DNA of 64,000 nucleotides from the NCBI GenBank assembly GCA_021405315.1, contig QWIH01000019.1, positions 33,857 through 97,856 on the forward strand. Reading direction: 5' to 3'. The position numbers were made by a program, and so were the translations under genes. Below are positions 44,739-52,431 of the stretch, piece by piece (the stretch's first letter is position 1; each line of letters begins with the position of its first letter). The DNA comes from Leptolyngbya sp. PLA1 (GTDB lineage Bacteria > Planctomycetota > Phycisphaerae > Phycisphaerales > UBA1924). Under the pieces are notes generated by a model that was given only the letters and a program-made list of their open reading frames with translations, was not told where the DNA came from and did no database searches.

Positions 44739-46012
44739 CATCCACACTCATCCGAAACGCCCGGGTGGTCACCGCGCCCGCCGCAGGACGCCGTGGCCCC
44801 GACGCCGTCGCGACCTCCCTCGGGCTCTGCGACGTGCGCCTCGAGCATGGTGTCATCGCCTCGGTGACGACTCACGACGCCCGCAGGCGGTTCACGTCCG
44901 TGGAAGGCTTCTCCGTCACCAATGCTCAGGGGGAGCGAACCGAACTCCATGACCCGCCCCCCGCCCACGCAGATCACACCATCGACGCCGCGGGCCGCGT
45001 CCTCATCCCCGGCTTCGTCGACTGTCACACCCACGCCTGCTGGGCAGGCTCGCGACTCGACGAGTGGGAGCAGCGACTCCGCGGCGCGTCCTACCTCGAC
45101 ATCCTCCGCGCCGGCGGCGGCATCATGTCCACCGTGCGCGCCGTCCGCGCCGCCTCCCGCCGCGACCTCGCCGACTCCACCCGCGATCGCCTCAGCCGCT
45201 TCCTCGATGCCGGTACCACCACCATCGAGATCAAGAGCGGCTACGGCCTCACCACCGCCGACGAACTCAAAATGCTCGGCGCCATCACCGACGCCGCTGC
45301 CTCCTGGCCCGGGACCGTCGTCCCCACCGCGCTCCTCGGCCACGCCATCGACCCCGATCAGCCGGACTTCGTCCGACGCACCATCCGCGAGACACTCCCC
45401 GCGGTCCACGCCGAGTTTCCGGGCATCCCCATCGACCTCTACCTCGAATCCGGCGCCTGGTCCCTCGACCACGCCCGTGCGCTCCTCGAGGCTGCCCTCG
45501 CCCTCCAACACCCCATCCGCCTCCACGCCGACCAGTTCAGCAGCATGGGGGGAATCCCGCTCGCCATCGCCCTCGGCGCCCGAAGCGTCGACCACCTCGA
45601 AGCCTCGACCCTCCCCGATCTCCGCGCCCTCGCCGCCTCCGACGTGACCGGCGTCATCCTCCCCGTCTGCGGCGTGCACGCGGAGGGCTCCTTCGCCGAC
45701 GCTCGCACGCTCCTCGACGCGGGCGGCCTCCTCGCCATCGCCACCAACTGCAACCCCGGCTCCGCGCCTACCGAGTCCATGCCCCTGGCGCTCGCCATCG
45801 CCGTGCGCCGCTGCCGCGTCACCCCCGCCGAGGCGATCGCCGCCGCCACCTCCGGCGCCGCGAACGTCCTCCGTCTTCCCGACCGGGGCCGCATCTCCCC
45901 CGGCCTCCGCGCCGACCTCTGTCTCCTTGACACCACCGACGAGCGAGACCTCGCCTTCCGCCTCGCCTCCAACCTCGTCCGCACCGTCTGGTGCGCCGGC
46001 GTGGCCCGCTGA
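44735..46012 (+). CDS. hutI: imidazolonepropionase
   Basis: The GTG start at 44735 overlaps the hutG stop. The 425-residue amidohydrolase has the metal ligands His98 and His100 (FVDCHTHACWAG). The HutI-specific stretches GGGIMSTVRAVRAAS, TTTIEIKSGYGLTTADELKML, LHADQFSSMGGIPLA and ATNCNPGSAPTESM are present. It opens imidazolone propionate to N-formimino-glutamate, the substrate of the upstream hydrolase. An unusual insert of about 20 residues (HDARRRFTSVEGFSVTNAQG) interrupts the N-terminal beta domain. Confidence 0.95.
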   Translation: MTSTLIRNARVVTAPAAGRRGPDAVATSLGLCDVRLEHGVIASVTTHDARRRFTSVEGFSVTNAQGERTELHDPPPAHADHTIDAAGRVLIPGFVDCHTHACWAGSRLDEWEQRLRGASYLDILRAGGGIMSTVRAVRAASRRDLADSTRDRLSRFLDAGTTTIEIKSGYGLTTADELKMLGAITDAAASWPGTVVPTALLGHAIDPDQPDFVRRTIRETLPAVHAEFPGIPIDLYLESGAWSLDHARALLEAALALQHPIRLHADQFSSMGGIPLAIALGARSVDHLEASTLPDLRALAASDVTGVILPVCGVHAEGSFADARTLLDAGGLLAIATNCNPGSAPTESMPLALAIAVRRCRVTPAEAIAAATSGAANVLRLPDRGRISPGLRADLCLLDTTDERDLAFRLASNLVRTVWCAGVAR

Positions 46013-46023
46013 CCCCACACCCC

Positions 46024-46060
46024 AAAAAGCGAACAAGGCCGCGCTCGGGCGGCCTTGTTC
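46024..46060 (-). terminator. terminator of rpmE (possibly bidirectional)
   Basis: GAACAAGGCCG (46031-46041) pairs perfectly with CGGCCTTGTTC (46050-46060) around an 8-base loop. On the minus strand a GC TTTTT run follows, ending rpmE; on the plus strand it lies just after hutI and could stop that transcript too. Confidence 0.85.
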
Positions 46061-46091
46061 AACGTGCTTCGAAGCAATCGGCTCGGGCTGC

Positions 46092-46310
46092 TCACTTCTT
46101 CGCGAAGTAGTTGCCCGCGTACTTCTTCTGGAACTTCTCAACACGCCCCGCGGAGTCCACGAACGTCTGCTTCCCCGTGAAGAACGGGTGAGACCCGGAC
46201 CACACTTCCACGTGCATCTCCGGCACCGTCGCGCCGACTTCCATCACGACCTGGCCGTTGTGAAAGACCTTGCAGTTGGGGTAGTACTTCGGGTGGGTCT
46301 TCGGCTTCAT
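46092..46310 (-). CDS. rpmE: 50S ribosomal protein L31
   Basis: The ATG at 46310 has GAGGGAAAG upstream. The 72-residue protein reads [20 protein letters not shown]..., then [29 protein letters not shown], the L31 signature. It has only one cysteine, so the zinc-binding CXXC of the C+ form is missing and it is a C- type L31. Single gene with its own terminator. Confidence 0.93.
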   Translation of the reverse strand: MKPKTHPKYYPNCKVFHNGQVVMEVGATVPEMHVEVWSGSHPFFTGKQTFVDSAGRVEKFQKKYAGNYFAKK

Positions 46311-46404
46311 GGCGCTTTCCCTCAAAACAGTGGGGGCCATGCTAGGCCGCTACCCACGCCGCGTCGAGCCTCCCGCCCCATCCGACCGCTCGGTTCGGCA
46401 GGCG

Positions 46405-47517
46405 TCAGGTGCTCGCCGCCACCGCCGCCATGTGCCTCGCGAACCCCGACAGCAGCCGCTCGATCTCCTCCCGAGTGTGCGCCGCCGTCACCGTCACCCT
46501 GAAGAACCGCGGCGTGGGCCCGCCCGGGTACTCGATGTACGGCGCGTACAACCCCTCTGCCAGCAGCCGGCGATGCACTTCCTCCATCCGCTGGTGCGTC
46601 TCGAACGTGAACGTGAAAATCGGAATCGGCTCCTCGTGCGTCGCGATCCCGAGCCGCGCCAGCCCCTCGCGCATCAGCACGATGTTCCGCCGCAGCGAGG
46701 CCAGCAGCCCCGCATCCCCCTGCACCGTCCGCACCGCCGCCCGGGCCGCCGCCGCGATCGGCGTGGGGATCGGTGTCGACCGCCGGTAGACGTCCGCCGT
46801 GTCCCGCACGCGCTGCACCAGCGACCTCACCCCCAGCACCGCGCCGCCGTAACACCCAACGCCCTTCGCCAGCGTCGTCGTCACCACCACTCGTGCGTCG
46901 CGCACCCCGAAGTGCCCGACCGTGCCCTGGCCCCGATCGCCCAGCACGCACACCCCGTGACAGTCGTCCACCACCAGCGTTGCCCGGCGCTGCGGCAGCA
47001 CCGACAGCAGCTCCGGCACCGGCGCCAGCGCGCCGTCCGCCGCGAACACCCCGTCCGTCAGCATCAGCACGCCCTGGTCCGCAAACTGCCCCGCCAGCCA
47101 CGCCGCCGACTCCGCGTTCAGGTGCTCGTACTCAAAGACCTGGATCCCCGCCGCCGACGCCGCCGACCGAAGGCTCTTGTGCGCACGCGCATCGATCAGC
47201 GCCACCCCATGATCCCGCGCCAGCGCCTGGCACACCGCGATGTTCGCCGTGTACCCATCCGCAAGCAGGATCGCCCCCTCCTCCCCGATGAACCCCGCCA
47301 GTTCCTCCTCCAACGCGTCGTGCACCACCGTGTTCCCGGTCGTCTCGCGGCTGGCCGTCGTCGAGAGCCCCAGCACCCCCGCCGCATCCGCCATCGCCCC
47401 CGTCACCGCCGGGTGATGAGCCAGGCCAAGGTAGTTGCACCCCCCGAACGCGAGGACCTCGCGCCCGTCGATCCGGATCGTCGTCGCGGTGCTGGCTTGA
47501 ACGTTGAGCCGGGCCAT
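46405..47517 (-). CDS. alpha-oxoamine synthase family PLP enzyme (BioF/KBL-like)
   Basis: This 370-residue fold-type I enzyme has FGGCNYLGLAHHP at 24-36 and SRETTGNTVVHDALEEELA. DDCHGVCVLG lies at 184-193 (Asp and His contact PLP), and the PLP lysine is Lys218 in TTTLAKGVGCYGG. YRRSTPIPTPIAAAARAA follows. Members are 8-amino-7-oxononanoate synthase, 2-amino-3-ketobutyrate CoA ligase or serine palmitoyltransferase. No biotin or sphingolipid genes are near, so the substrate is not assignable. GGAG lies upstream of the ATG. Confidence 0.85.
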   Translation of the reverse strand: MARLNVQASTATTIRIDGREVLAFGGCNYLGLAHHPAVTGAMADAAGVLGLSTTASRETTGNTVVHDALEEELAGFIGEEGAILLADGYTANIAVCQALARDHGVALIDARAHKSLRSAASAAGIQVFEYEHLNAESAAWLAGQFADQGVLMLTDGVFAADGALAPVPELLSVLPQRRATLVVDDCHGVCVLGDRGQGTVGHFGVRDARVVVTTTLAKGVGCYGGAVLGVRSLVQRVRDTADVYRRSTPIPTPIAAAARAAVRTVQGDAGLLASLRRNIVLMREGLARLGIATHEEPIPIFTFTFETHQRMEEVHRRLLAEGLYAPYIEYPGGPTPRFFRVTVTAAHTREEIERLLSGFARHMAAVAAST

Positions 47518-47627
47518 CCATGTGCTCCGGAAGGGTGCGGTCGGGACGCGGGCGGAACCACGCCACGCGGGCGGGCAGGTCTATCGGCATTGTTGGCCCG
47601 CCGCGCCCACCCGCGCCCGGGCGCACG

Positions 47628-47655
47628 AAAAAGGGCGGGCCACCCGGGCCCGCCC
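47628..47655 (-). terminator. terminator of the flagellin gene
   Basis: On the minus strand GGGCGGG pairs with CCCGCCC across a 9-base loop and is followed by TTTTT; it lies 27 bases past the flagellin stop. Confidence 0.85.
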
Positions 47656-47681
47656 TCTGAGGTTCCTTCGATCAGGCCGCT

Positions 47682-49238
47682 CTACCCGAGCAGCTGCAGC
47701 ACCTGCTGCGCCTGCTGGTTCGCGAGCGTCAGCGTCGAGGTGCCCGCCGACGCCAGGATCTGCGCCCGGGTGAGCTGGCTGGTCTCCGCCGCGAAGTCCG
47801 CGTCGCGGATCACCGAGTTCGAGGCCGTCAGGTTCTCGAACTGAGACTGCAGAGACCGGGTGTTCGTGTCCAGGACGTTCCTCTCGAACGCTCCCAGCCG
47901 CCCGCGGAGCACCGTGATCTCGTCGATCGCCGTCCCCAGGATGTCCGACGCCGGCTTGAAGTTGCTCCGGGCCACGCTCGCCGCGATCGAGTTCGACTGG
48001 CCGCTCTTGAGCGTCGAGAGATACTCGATCGTCGATCCCGTGTTGGTGCCGCCCAGCTGGCTGGCCGCCACCGACTGAATCCCGAAGGTCGCCTGCTGCA
48101 GCGCCGTCACGTCCGGCCCGAGCTGGAAGAGCGCCCCGCCCGAGGTGATGTAGAACGACGTCGAGGTCCCGCTCGGGGTCGTCGCCGTCGTCGGCGTGAG
48201 CGTCAGGTCAAGCCCCAGCGACGCCGAGCTCACCTTCACGTTCAGCCCGTCGCCCGTCGCGAGGTTCCCGTTGATCAGGGCCTGCACGTCCTGGCCCTTG
48301 TCCCGGTCGCCCGGCACCAGTGTGCCGCCCGAGATCAGCGTCGCCCAGCCGAAGGGCGCGTCCGCCGTCCTCGGCGACGCGCCGTTGAAGGCGTACAGGC
48401 CCCACGAATCCGCCGAGGCCGCCGGCGGCGCCAGCCGCTTCACCGAGACGAACGACTTGGTCCCGTAGTCCACCGACTCGAAGACCACGCCCGAGTTCGG
48501 ATCGTTGTTGATCAGGCTCGCACGCACCCCCGTCAGCGACGACACGTTGTTCACGCCCTGCACGAGCTGCGACAGGGGCCGCCCGCTCGGGATCGTGATC
48601 ACCTCGACGCCCGTGGCCCCCGAAATCTCCAGGGTCAGCGCCGAGAGGGTCACCCCCGGAGGCGTCGTCGCGCCGTTGTAGAACAGCGCGCCTGTCTGCG
48701 CCGAGCCCACCACGTCCACGTCCACCTGCACCGCCGCGTTGTTGATGAACGACGCGTTGTTCACCCGCACCTTCGCGATGTCCGCGCGGCTCACCCCCGA
48801 CAACTGGTAGTCCAGCGACCCGTTCAGCAGCTTCAGCCCACCGAACGTCGCCGTGTTCGAGATCCGCGTGATCGAGTCGATCGCCGAGTTGATCTGCAGC
48901 TGGTTCGCCTCGCGCTCCGCCTCCGAGCTCGAGCCCGTGCTCGCCGACTGCACGATCAGCGACCGGATCGAGTTCAGCAGGTCGTTGATCTCCGCCAGCG
49001 CCCCCTCCGTCGTCGAGATCATCGCCGACGCCCGCGAGGAGTTCTGGATGCCCTGGTTGATGCCCTCCAGGTCCGACCTGATCCGCTCCGAGATGATCAG
49101 GCCCGCCGGGTCATCCTTGCCCCGGTTGATCTTCAGGCCCGTCGACAGACGCTCGAGGTGCACCTGCATCTGGGCCTGGGTGCGGCCGAGCTTCGACTGG
49201 GCAATGACGCTGGGGACGTTTGTATTGATCCGTGCCAT
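47682..49238 (-). CDS. fliC: flagellin
   Basis: The 518-residue protein has conserved D0/D1 ends. The N-terminus is MARINTNVPSVIAQSKLGRT, followed by LERLSTGLKINRGKDDPAGLIISERIRSD; the C-terminus is ITVLRGRLGAFERNVLDTNTRSL with RAQILASAGTSTLTLANQQAQQVLQLLG. The ~280-residue middle is a variable surface domain with Thr/Gly-rich strands. It forms the filament. It is last in the flagellar run, behind csrA, with its own leader (83 bases) that contains a consensus CsrA site on the Shine-Dalgarno sequence. No sigma-28 or sigma-54 promoter was recognisable. Confidence 0.95.
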   Translation of the reverse strand: MARINTNVPSVIAQSKLGRTQAQMQVHLERLSTGLKINRGKDDPAGLIISERIRSDLEGINQGIQNSSRASAMISTTEGALAEINDLLNSIRSLIVQSASTGSSSEAEREANQLQINSAIDSITRISNTATFGGLKLLNGSLDYQLSGVSRADIAKVRVNNASFINNAAVQVDVDVVGSAQTGALFYNGATTPPGVTLSALTLEISGATGVEVITIPSGRPLSQLVQGVNNVSSLTGVRASLINNDPNSGVVFESVDYGTKSFVSVKRLAPPAASADSWGLYAFNGASPRTADAPFGWATLISGGTLVPGDRDKGQDVQALINGNLATGDGLNVKVSSASLGLDLTLTPTTATTPSGTSTSFYITSGGALFQLGPDVTALQQATFGIQSVAASQLGGTNTGSTIEYLSTLKSGQSNSIAASVARSNFKPASDILGTAIDEITVLRGRLGAFERNVLDTNTRSLQSQFENLTASNSVIRDADFAAETSQLTRAQILASAGTSTLTLANQQAQQVLQLLG

Positions 49239-49244
49239 GGCAAT

Positions 49245-49252
49245 CCTCCGTG
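49245..49252 (-). promoter_or_regulatory. consensus CsrA binding site on flagellin Shine-Dalgarno
   Basis: CACGGAGG on the minus strand matches the CANGGANG consensus fully and contains the GGAGG that lies 6 bases before the flagellin ATG. A second GGA, in a GTCC-GAA-GGAC mini-hairpin, lies about 20 bases further upstream. Confidence 0.6.
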
Positions 49253-49321
49253 ATTGCTCGAGTACTAGTCAGTCCTTCGGACGCGTGGCCGGTGCTCGTT
49301 TCCGGCCCTGGTATTCCATGC

Positions 49322-49660
49322 TCAGGCCCGCTTCGCCGCGGGCCGCGTGACCTTCATGCTCGCCCCGGGTTCCTCCACCCCTTCCACCGCCGCCGCCAGC
49401 CTCGAAGCGCTGGCCCTGATGCGGGTGCGGGCGGGGCCCGGTGCGACCTGCGGAATCGAGGTCACATCCGCGCCGGCAAGCCTCGCGGCCTGCTCGTTCT
49501 CGCGCTTGATCGCCTCGTAAACCTCCTTGCGATGCACGGCAATGCGCGTCGGCGCCGTGATCCCGAGACGGACCTTGTCCCCGCGGATATCCACCACGGT
49601 GATCTCGATCTCGTCCCCGATCATGATCGTCTCGTCGCGCTGCCGGGAGAGGACCAGCAT
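49322..49660 (-). CDS. csrA: carbon storage/translational regulator CsrA with C-terminal extension
   Basis: The ATG at 49660 with AAGGAG upstream gives the standard opening [20 protein letters not shown] and [25 protein letters not shown]. Both RNA-binding ends are present (Leu4/Arg6 strand and Arg44). It is 112 residues instead of about 60; the extra ~50 residues are Ala/Pro/Arg-rich. CsrA dimers bind GGA motifs near ribosome sites. Its own leader has CAAGGAGC, a near-consensus site, so autoregulation is possible. It sits between fliW and flagellin. Confidence 0.92.
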   Translation of the reverse strand: MLVLSRQRDETIMIGDEIEITVVDIRGDKVRLGITAPTRIAVHRKEVYEAIKRENEQAARLAGADVTSIPQVAPGPARTRIRASASRLAAAVEGVEEPGASMKVTRPAAKRA

Positions 49661-49666
49661 GTTGCG

Positions 49667-49674
49667 GCTCCTTG
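49667..49674 (-). promoter_or_regulatory. near-consensus CsrA site on csrA Shine-Dalgarno
   Basis: CAAGGAGC on the minus strand agrees with CANGGANG at seven of eight positions and covers the csrA ribosome binding site, suggesting autoregulation. Confidence 0.35.
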
Positions 49675-49804
49675 CTTCCGGAGTCGGGGCTTCCATGCCC
49701 CGATGGGAGTTGCTCCGCCACGGCGTTCGCCGCCGTCGCGGTCCGGCGCCTGTCCGACGCCGGGTCGTTCGTTCGAAGTTGGACACACGTATGAATCATC
49801 GATC

Positions 49805-50260
49805 TCAGGCGGACACGGCCTTCGGCCCCGCCTCCGCCTTCCCGAGCTGCACCAGCGGATGCCGCGTCGTCCAACGCTTCTCCGCCAGCACCAGCTGCTC
49901 CCCGCTCCGCGTCATCGTGTTGATCACCAGCGGGCCCTGAAGGTTGCCCGTCAGCACCTGCTCGATCTTGTTCACGATCACGAACACCTGCGCGTCCTCC
50001 AGCTTCCCGAGCTTCAGCTCGAACATCTGCTCGGGACGGATCGGAACCGAGTAGTCCGGGATGAACAGGCTCGGGTCCGTCACCACGAACGCCAGCGACG
50101 GCTCATCCACGCACTGCAGCCAGAAGAAGCACGCGTCCTCCCCGGGCTCCAAAAGGCAATACCGGGTGTGCTGGGAAAACCCCAGCAGCCCCTTCGGAAA
50201 CTCCAGGACGCGGTCGTCCGGGATCTCCACGACGCCGAACCGTGTCGTTCGAACTTGCAT
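49805..50260 (-). CDS. fliW: flagellar assembly factor FliW
   Basis: The 151-residue protein has the FliW pattern: V..PDDRVLEFPKGLLGFSQHTRYCLLE, FFWLQCVDEPSLAFVVTDPSLFIPDY, FVIVNK and the near-terminal NLQGPLVINTMTRSGEQLVL. FliW binds flagellin and CsrA in a mutually exclusive way, releasing CsrA repression when free flagellin is used up (known from Bacillus). The 144 bases to csrA hold no gene. It belongs to the flgI-to-flagellin run. Confidence 0.93.
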   Translation of the reverse strand: MQVRTTRFGVVEIPDDRVLEFPKGLLGFSQHTRYCLLEPGEDACFFWLQCVDEPSLAFVVTDPSLFIPDYSVPIRPEQMFELKLGKLEDAQVFVIVNKIEQVLTGNLQGPLVINTMTRSGEQLVLAEKRWTTRHPLVQLGKAEAGPKAVSA

Positions 50261-50376
50261 GGCGCGAGCTCCGCTGCGTCGGCCCGGTTGTTCCGCGGCA
50301 CGCCCTGGGCCGAACCAGGCACGCCGGACGCTGTCTTCAACCCAACCCCCGGGCTTCCGCCCGAACGGTCAATCCG

Positions 50377-52428
50377 CTACCCCAGGAAATCCAACAGCGA
50401 CCTCGAGTTCAACGCCGCCGTCACCTGGAACGCCGCCTGCAACTGCGTCTGCAGCAGCGTCAGCCGAGACGCCGCCTTCGTGAAGTCCGTGTCCCGCAGC
50501 AGGCTTCGCGTTCCTTCGTCCAGCACCTGCCGATCCGTTTCCCGCGTTGACGCGTCCTCGATCCGCGTCGCATACCCGCCCAGAAGGCCCCTGGTCTCCA
50601 CCAGCTCGCCCGCCGATGCTTCCAGGTCCTGGGCAGCAAGCGCGATGCCAAACACGTCATTCCCGATCAGCGCCGCCCGAAGGTCCAGCATGTACGTGAA
50701 CGCCGATTCCACACGCACCTTCGTGCGCTCCTCGCCCGTAAACGTTGCGCTCCCCGCGTCGTACGTGCCGTCCATCAACCCGAGCATCTCCGCCGCTCGT
50801 GAGTTGTTCCTCGGCTCCACCGCCAGGGCCCCGGGGAACCCCGCGTCCTGCACCAGGGCCAGCCCGTTGGTGGTCGCACTCAGCTCTGCACGCAACGCCG
50901 TCGAGGGCAGGCTCGCCGCCGCCAGCCCCGCCGCGATCTCCGAGTTGATCCGCGCCAGCAGCGTGGTCACGTCCGCCATGTCCTCGGGCCGCAGGTCCAC
51001 ATCGATGGTCGTGCCCGCCGCGTCCCCCAGCTTGATCCGCAGGTCCGTGTTCAGGCTCGCGCTGGGCTGACCCGTCGTCGGGTCGTTCTGCCCATCCACG
51101 ATCTCTACCCCGCGCCCGAAGTTGAAATCCGAGATCCGCGTCCCCAGCGAGACCGTCCGCACGCCCAGGGCCGCCGCCGTCGTCCCGCCGGCCTCCGAGA
51201 TCGACAGCGCGTTCGACGACGCCGCCGCCACTTCGTTCAGCACGTCGATCCCGTCCCCGGCCTCGTTGATCCGCACCCGCACGCCGAGCCCCGCGGCTTC
51301 CAGCAGGTTCCGCACATCCCCCAGCGTCTGCGCTCCCGACAGATCCACCACCCCCGACCGCCCCCCGTTCGACAGCCGGATCGAGCCCAATGGGGCCGTC
51401 AGCCCGGCCAGGTCCGCCACCGCCGTGCGCCACGTCAGCCGCGGCGCCGTGTCCAGCCCGGACGCGCTCGTGGGCGAGAACACCACCGGCGTATCACCCG
51501 CCAAGCCCAGGTCCCGGGCCGCGGTCCCCCCGGGCTCCTCGCCGAACTCGATCGTGTGCCCGCTCGCGACGTCGATCGTCAGCGACCCGCCGGCGAGCGA
51601 CACCCCGCCGGGGCCAAGCACCGTCACGGACTGCGCCGCCTCGTGCGCCCGCACCGCCGCGTCGATCCTCGTCACCACATCACCGACCGTGTCCGCCCCC
51701 GCCAGGTCGACCTCGATCTCAGTCCCGCCGTCGATCCGCATCCGAACCACGCCCGTCGTCACCCCCAGCCCGCGCGCCCCGTCCAGGTCCGACAGCCGCG
51801 TCCCCGCCGTCAGCACCGGGTCCAGATCCACCGCCCCACGCACCCGCGCCGACGTCCCGATGATCGCGTTCCCCCCGCCCAGCGTGATCGGCGTCGTGCT
51901 CGCCTGCCCGATGTCCGTCACCAGCCCGGGCCCGTCCCCCATGTACCGGTAGCCCGACAGGAACGCCTCCACCGGCCTCACCGACGTGCGGCTGCCCGAC
52001 AGCGCATACCCCGCCACCGACTCCCGGTTCGCCGTGTTGAACAGCCCCGCCAGCATCTGATCGATCACCACCGCCTGCGCCGCACGCTCCGACGCGCTCG
52101 ACGTCGCGTTCGACTGCGCCGACGCGATCCCCTTCGCCGCCAGCACCGTGTCGTGCGCTTCCTTGAACAGATCGTCCAGAACCCCCAGCGCCGCGTCCGC
52201 GTGCGAGAGGTTCCGCACCACCTGCACCGACCGCGCCAGCCGCTCGTCCAGCACCCCGATCGCCGCCGCACGCACGATGTCGTCGCTCGGCCTCAGCAGT
52301 TCCACCCCGCCCGCGATCTGCTGCTGCACCCGCATCAACTCCACGTTCGTGGAGTTGATCTGCCTCGCCGACGCCGCGTTCCGCAGCAGGTTCGGCATCC
52401 GCGACAGGTTGGAAGGAATCGACGACAT
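50377..52428 (-). CDS. flgL: flagellar hook-associated protein 3 (FlgL-type)
   Basis: The 683-residue protein has flagellin-like ends. The N-terminus has LMRVQQQIAGGVELLRPSDDIVRAAAIGVLDERLARSVQ and DDLFKEAHDTVLAAKGIASAQ. The C-terminus has TLLQTQLQAAFQVTAALNSRSLLDFLG. It is about twice the length of enteric FlgL, because of a ~450-residue middle with at least two flagellin-like beta modules (RISDFNFGRGVEI, GIDVLNEVAAASSNALSI). It makes the hook-filament junction with FlgK, whose stop codon lies 3 bases upstream. Confidence 0.88.
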   Translation of the reverse strand: MSSIPSNLSRMPNLLRNAASARQINSTNVELMRVQQQIAGGVELLRPSDDIVRAAAIGVLDERLARSVQVVRNLSHADAALGVLDDLFKEAHDTVLAAKGIASAQSNATSSASERAAQAVVIDQMLAGLFNTANRESVAGYALSGSRTSVRPVEAFLSGYRYMGDGPGLVTDIGQASTTPITLGGGNAIIGTSARVRGAVDLDPVLTAGTRLSDLDGARGLGVTTGVVRMRIDGGTEIEVDLAGADTVGDVVTRIDAAVRAHEAAQSVTVLGPGGVSLAGGSLTIDVASGHTIEFGEEPGGTAARDLGLAGDTPVVFSPTSASGLDTAPRLTWRTAVADLAGLTAPLGSIRLSNGGRSGVVDLSGAQTLGDVRNLLEAAGLGVRVRINEAGDGIDVLNEVAAASSNALSISEAGGTTAAALGVRTVSLGTRISDFNFGRGVEIVDGQNDPTTGQPSASLNTDLRIKLGDAAGTTIDVDLRPEDMADVTTLLARINSEIAAGLAAASLPSTALRAELSATTNGLALVQDAGFPGALAVEPRNNSRAAEMLGLMDGTYDAGSATFTGEERTKVRVESAFTYMLDLRAALIGNDVFGIALAAQDLEASAGELVETRGLLGGYATRIEDASTRETDRQVLDEGTRSLLRDTDFTKAASRLTLLQTQLQAAFQVTAALNSRSLLDFLG

Positions 52429-52431
52429 GCG

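Noticed and set aside
49239..49321. Sigma-28 or sigma-54 promoter before flagellin
   Set aside because: Neither GCCGATAA-like nor GG-N10-GC elements with correct spacing are present in the 83-base leader.
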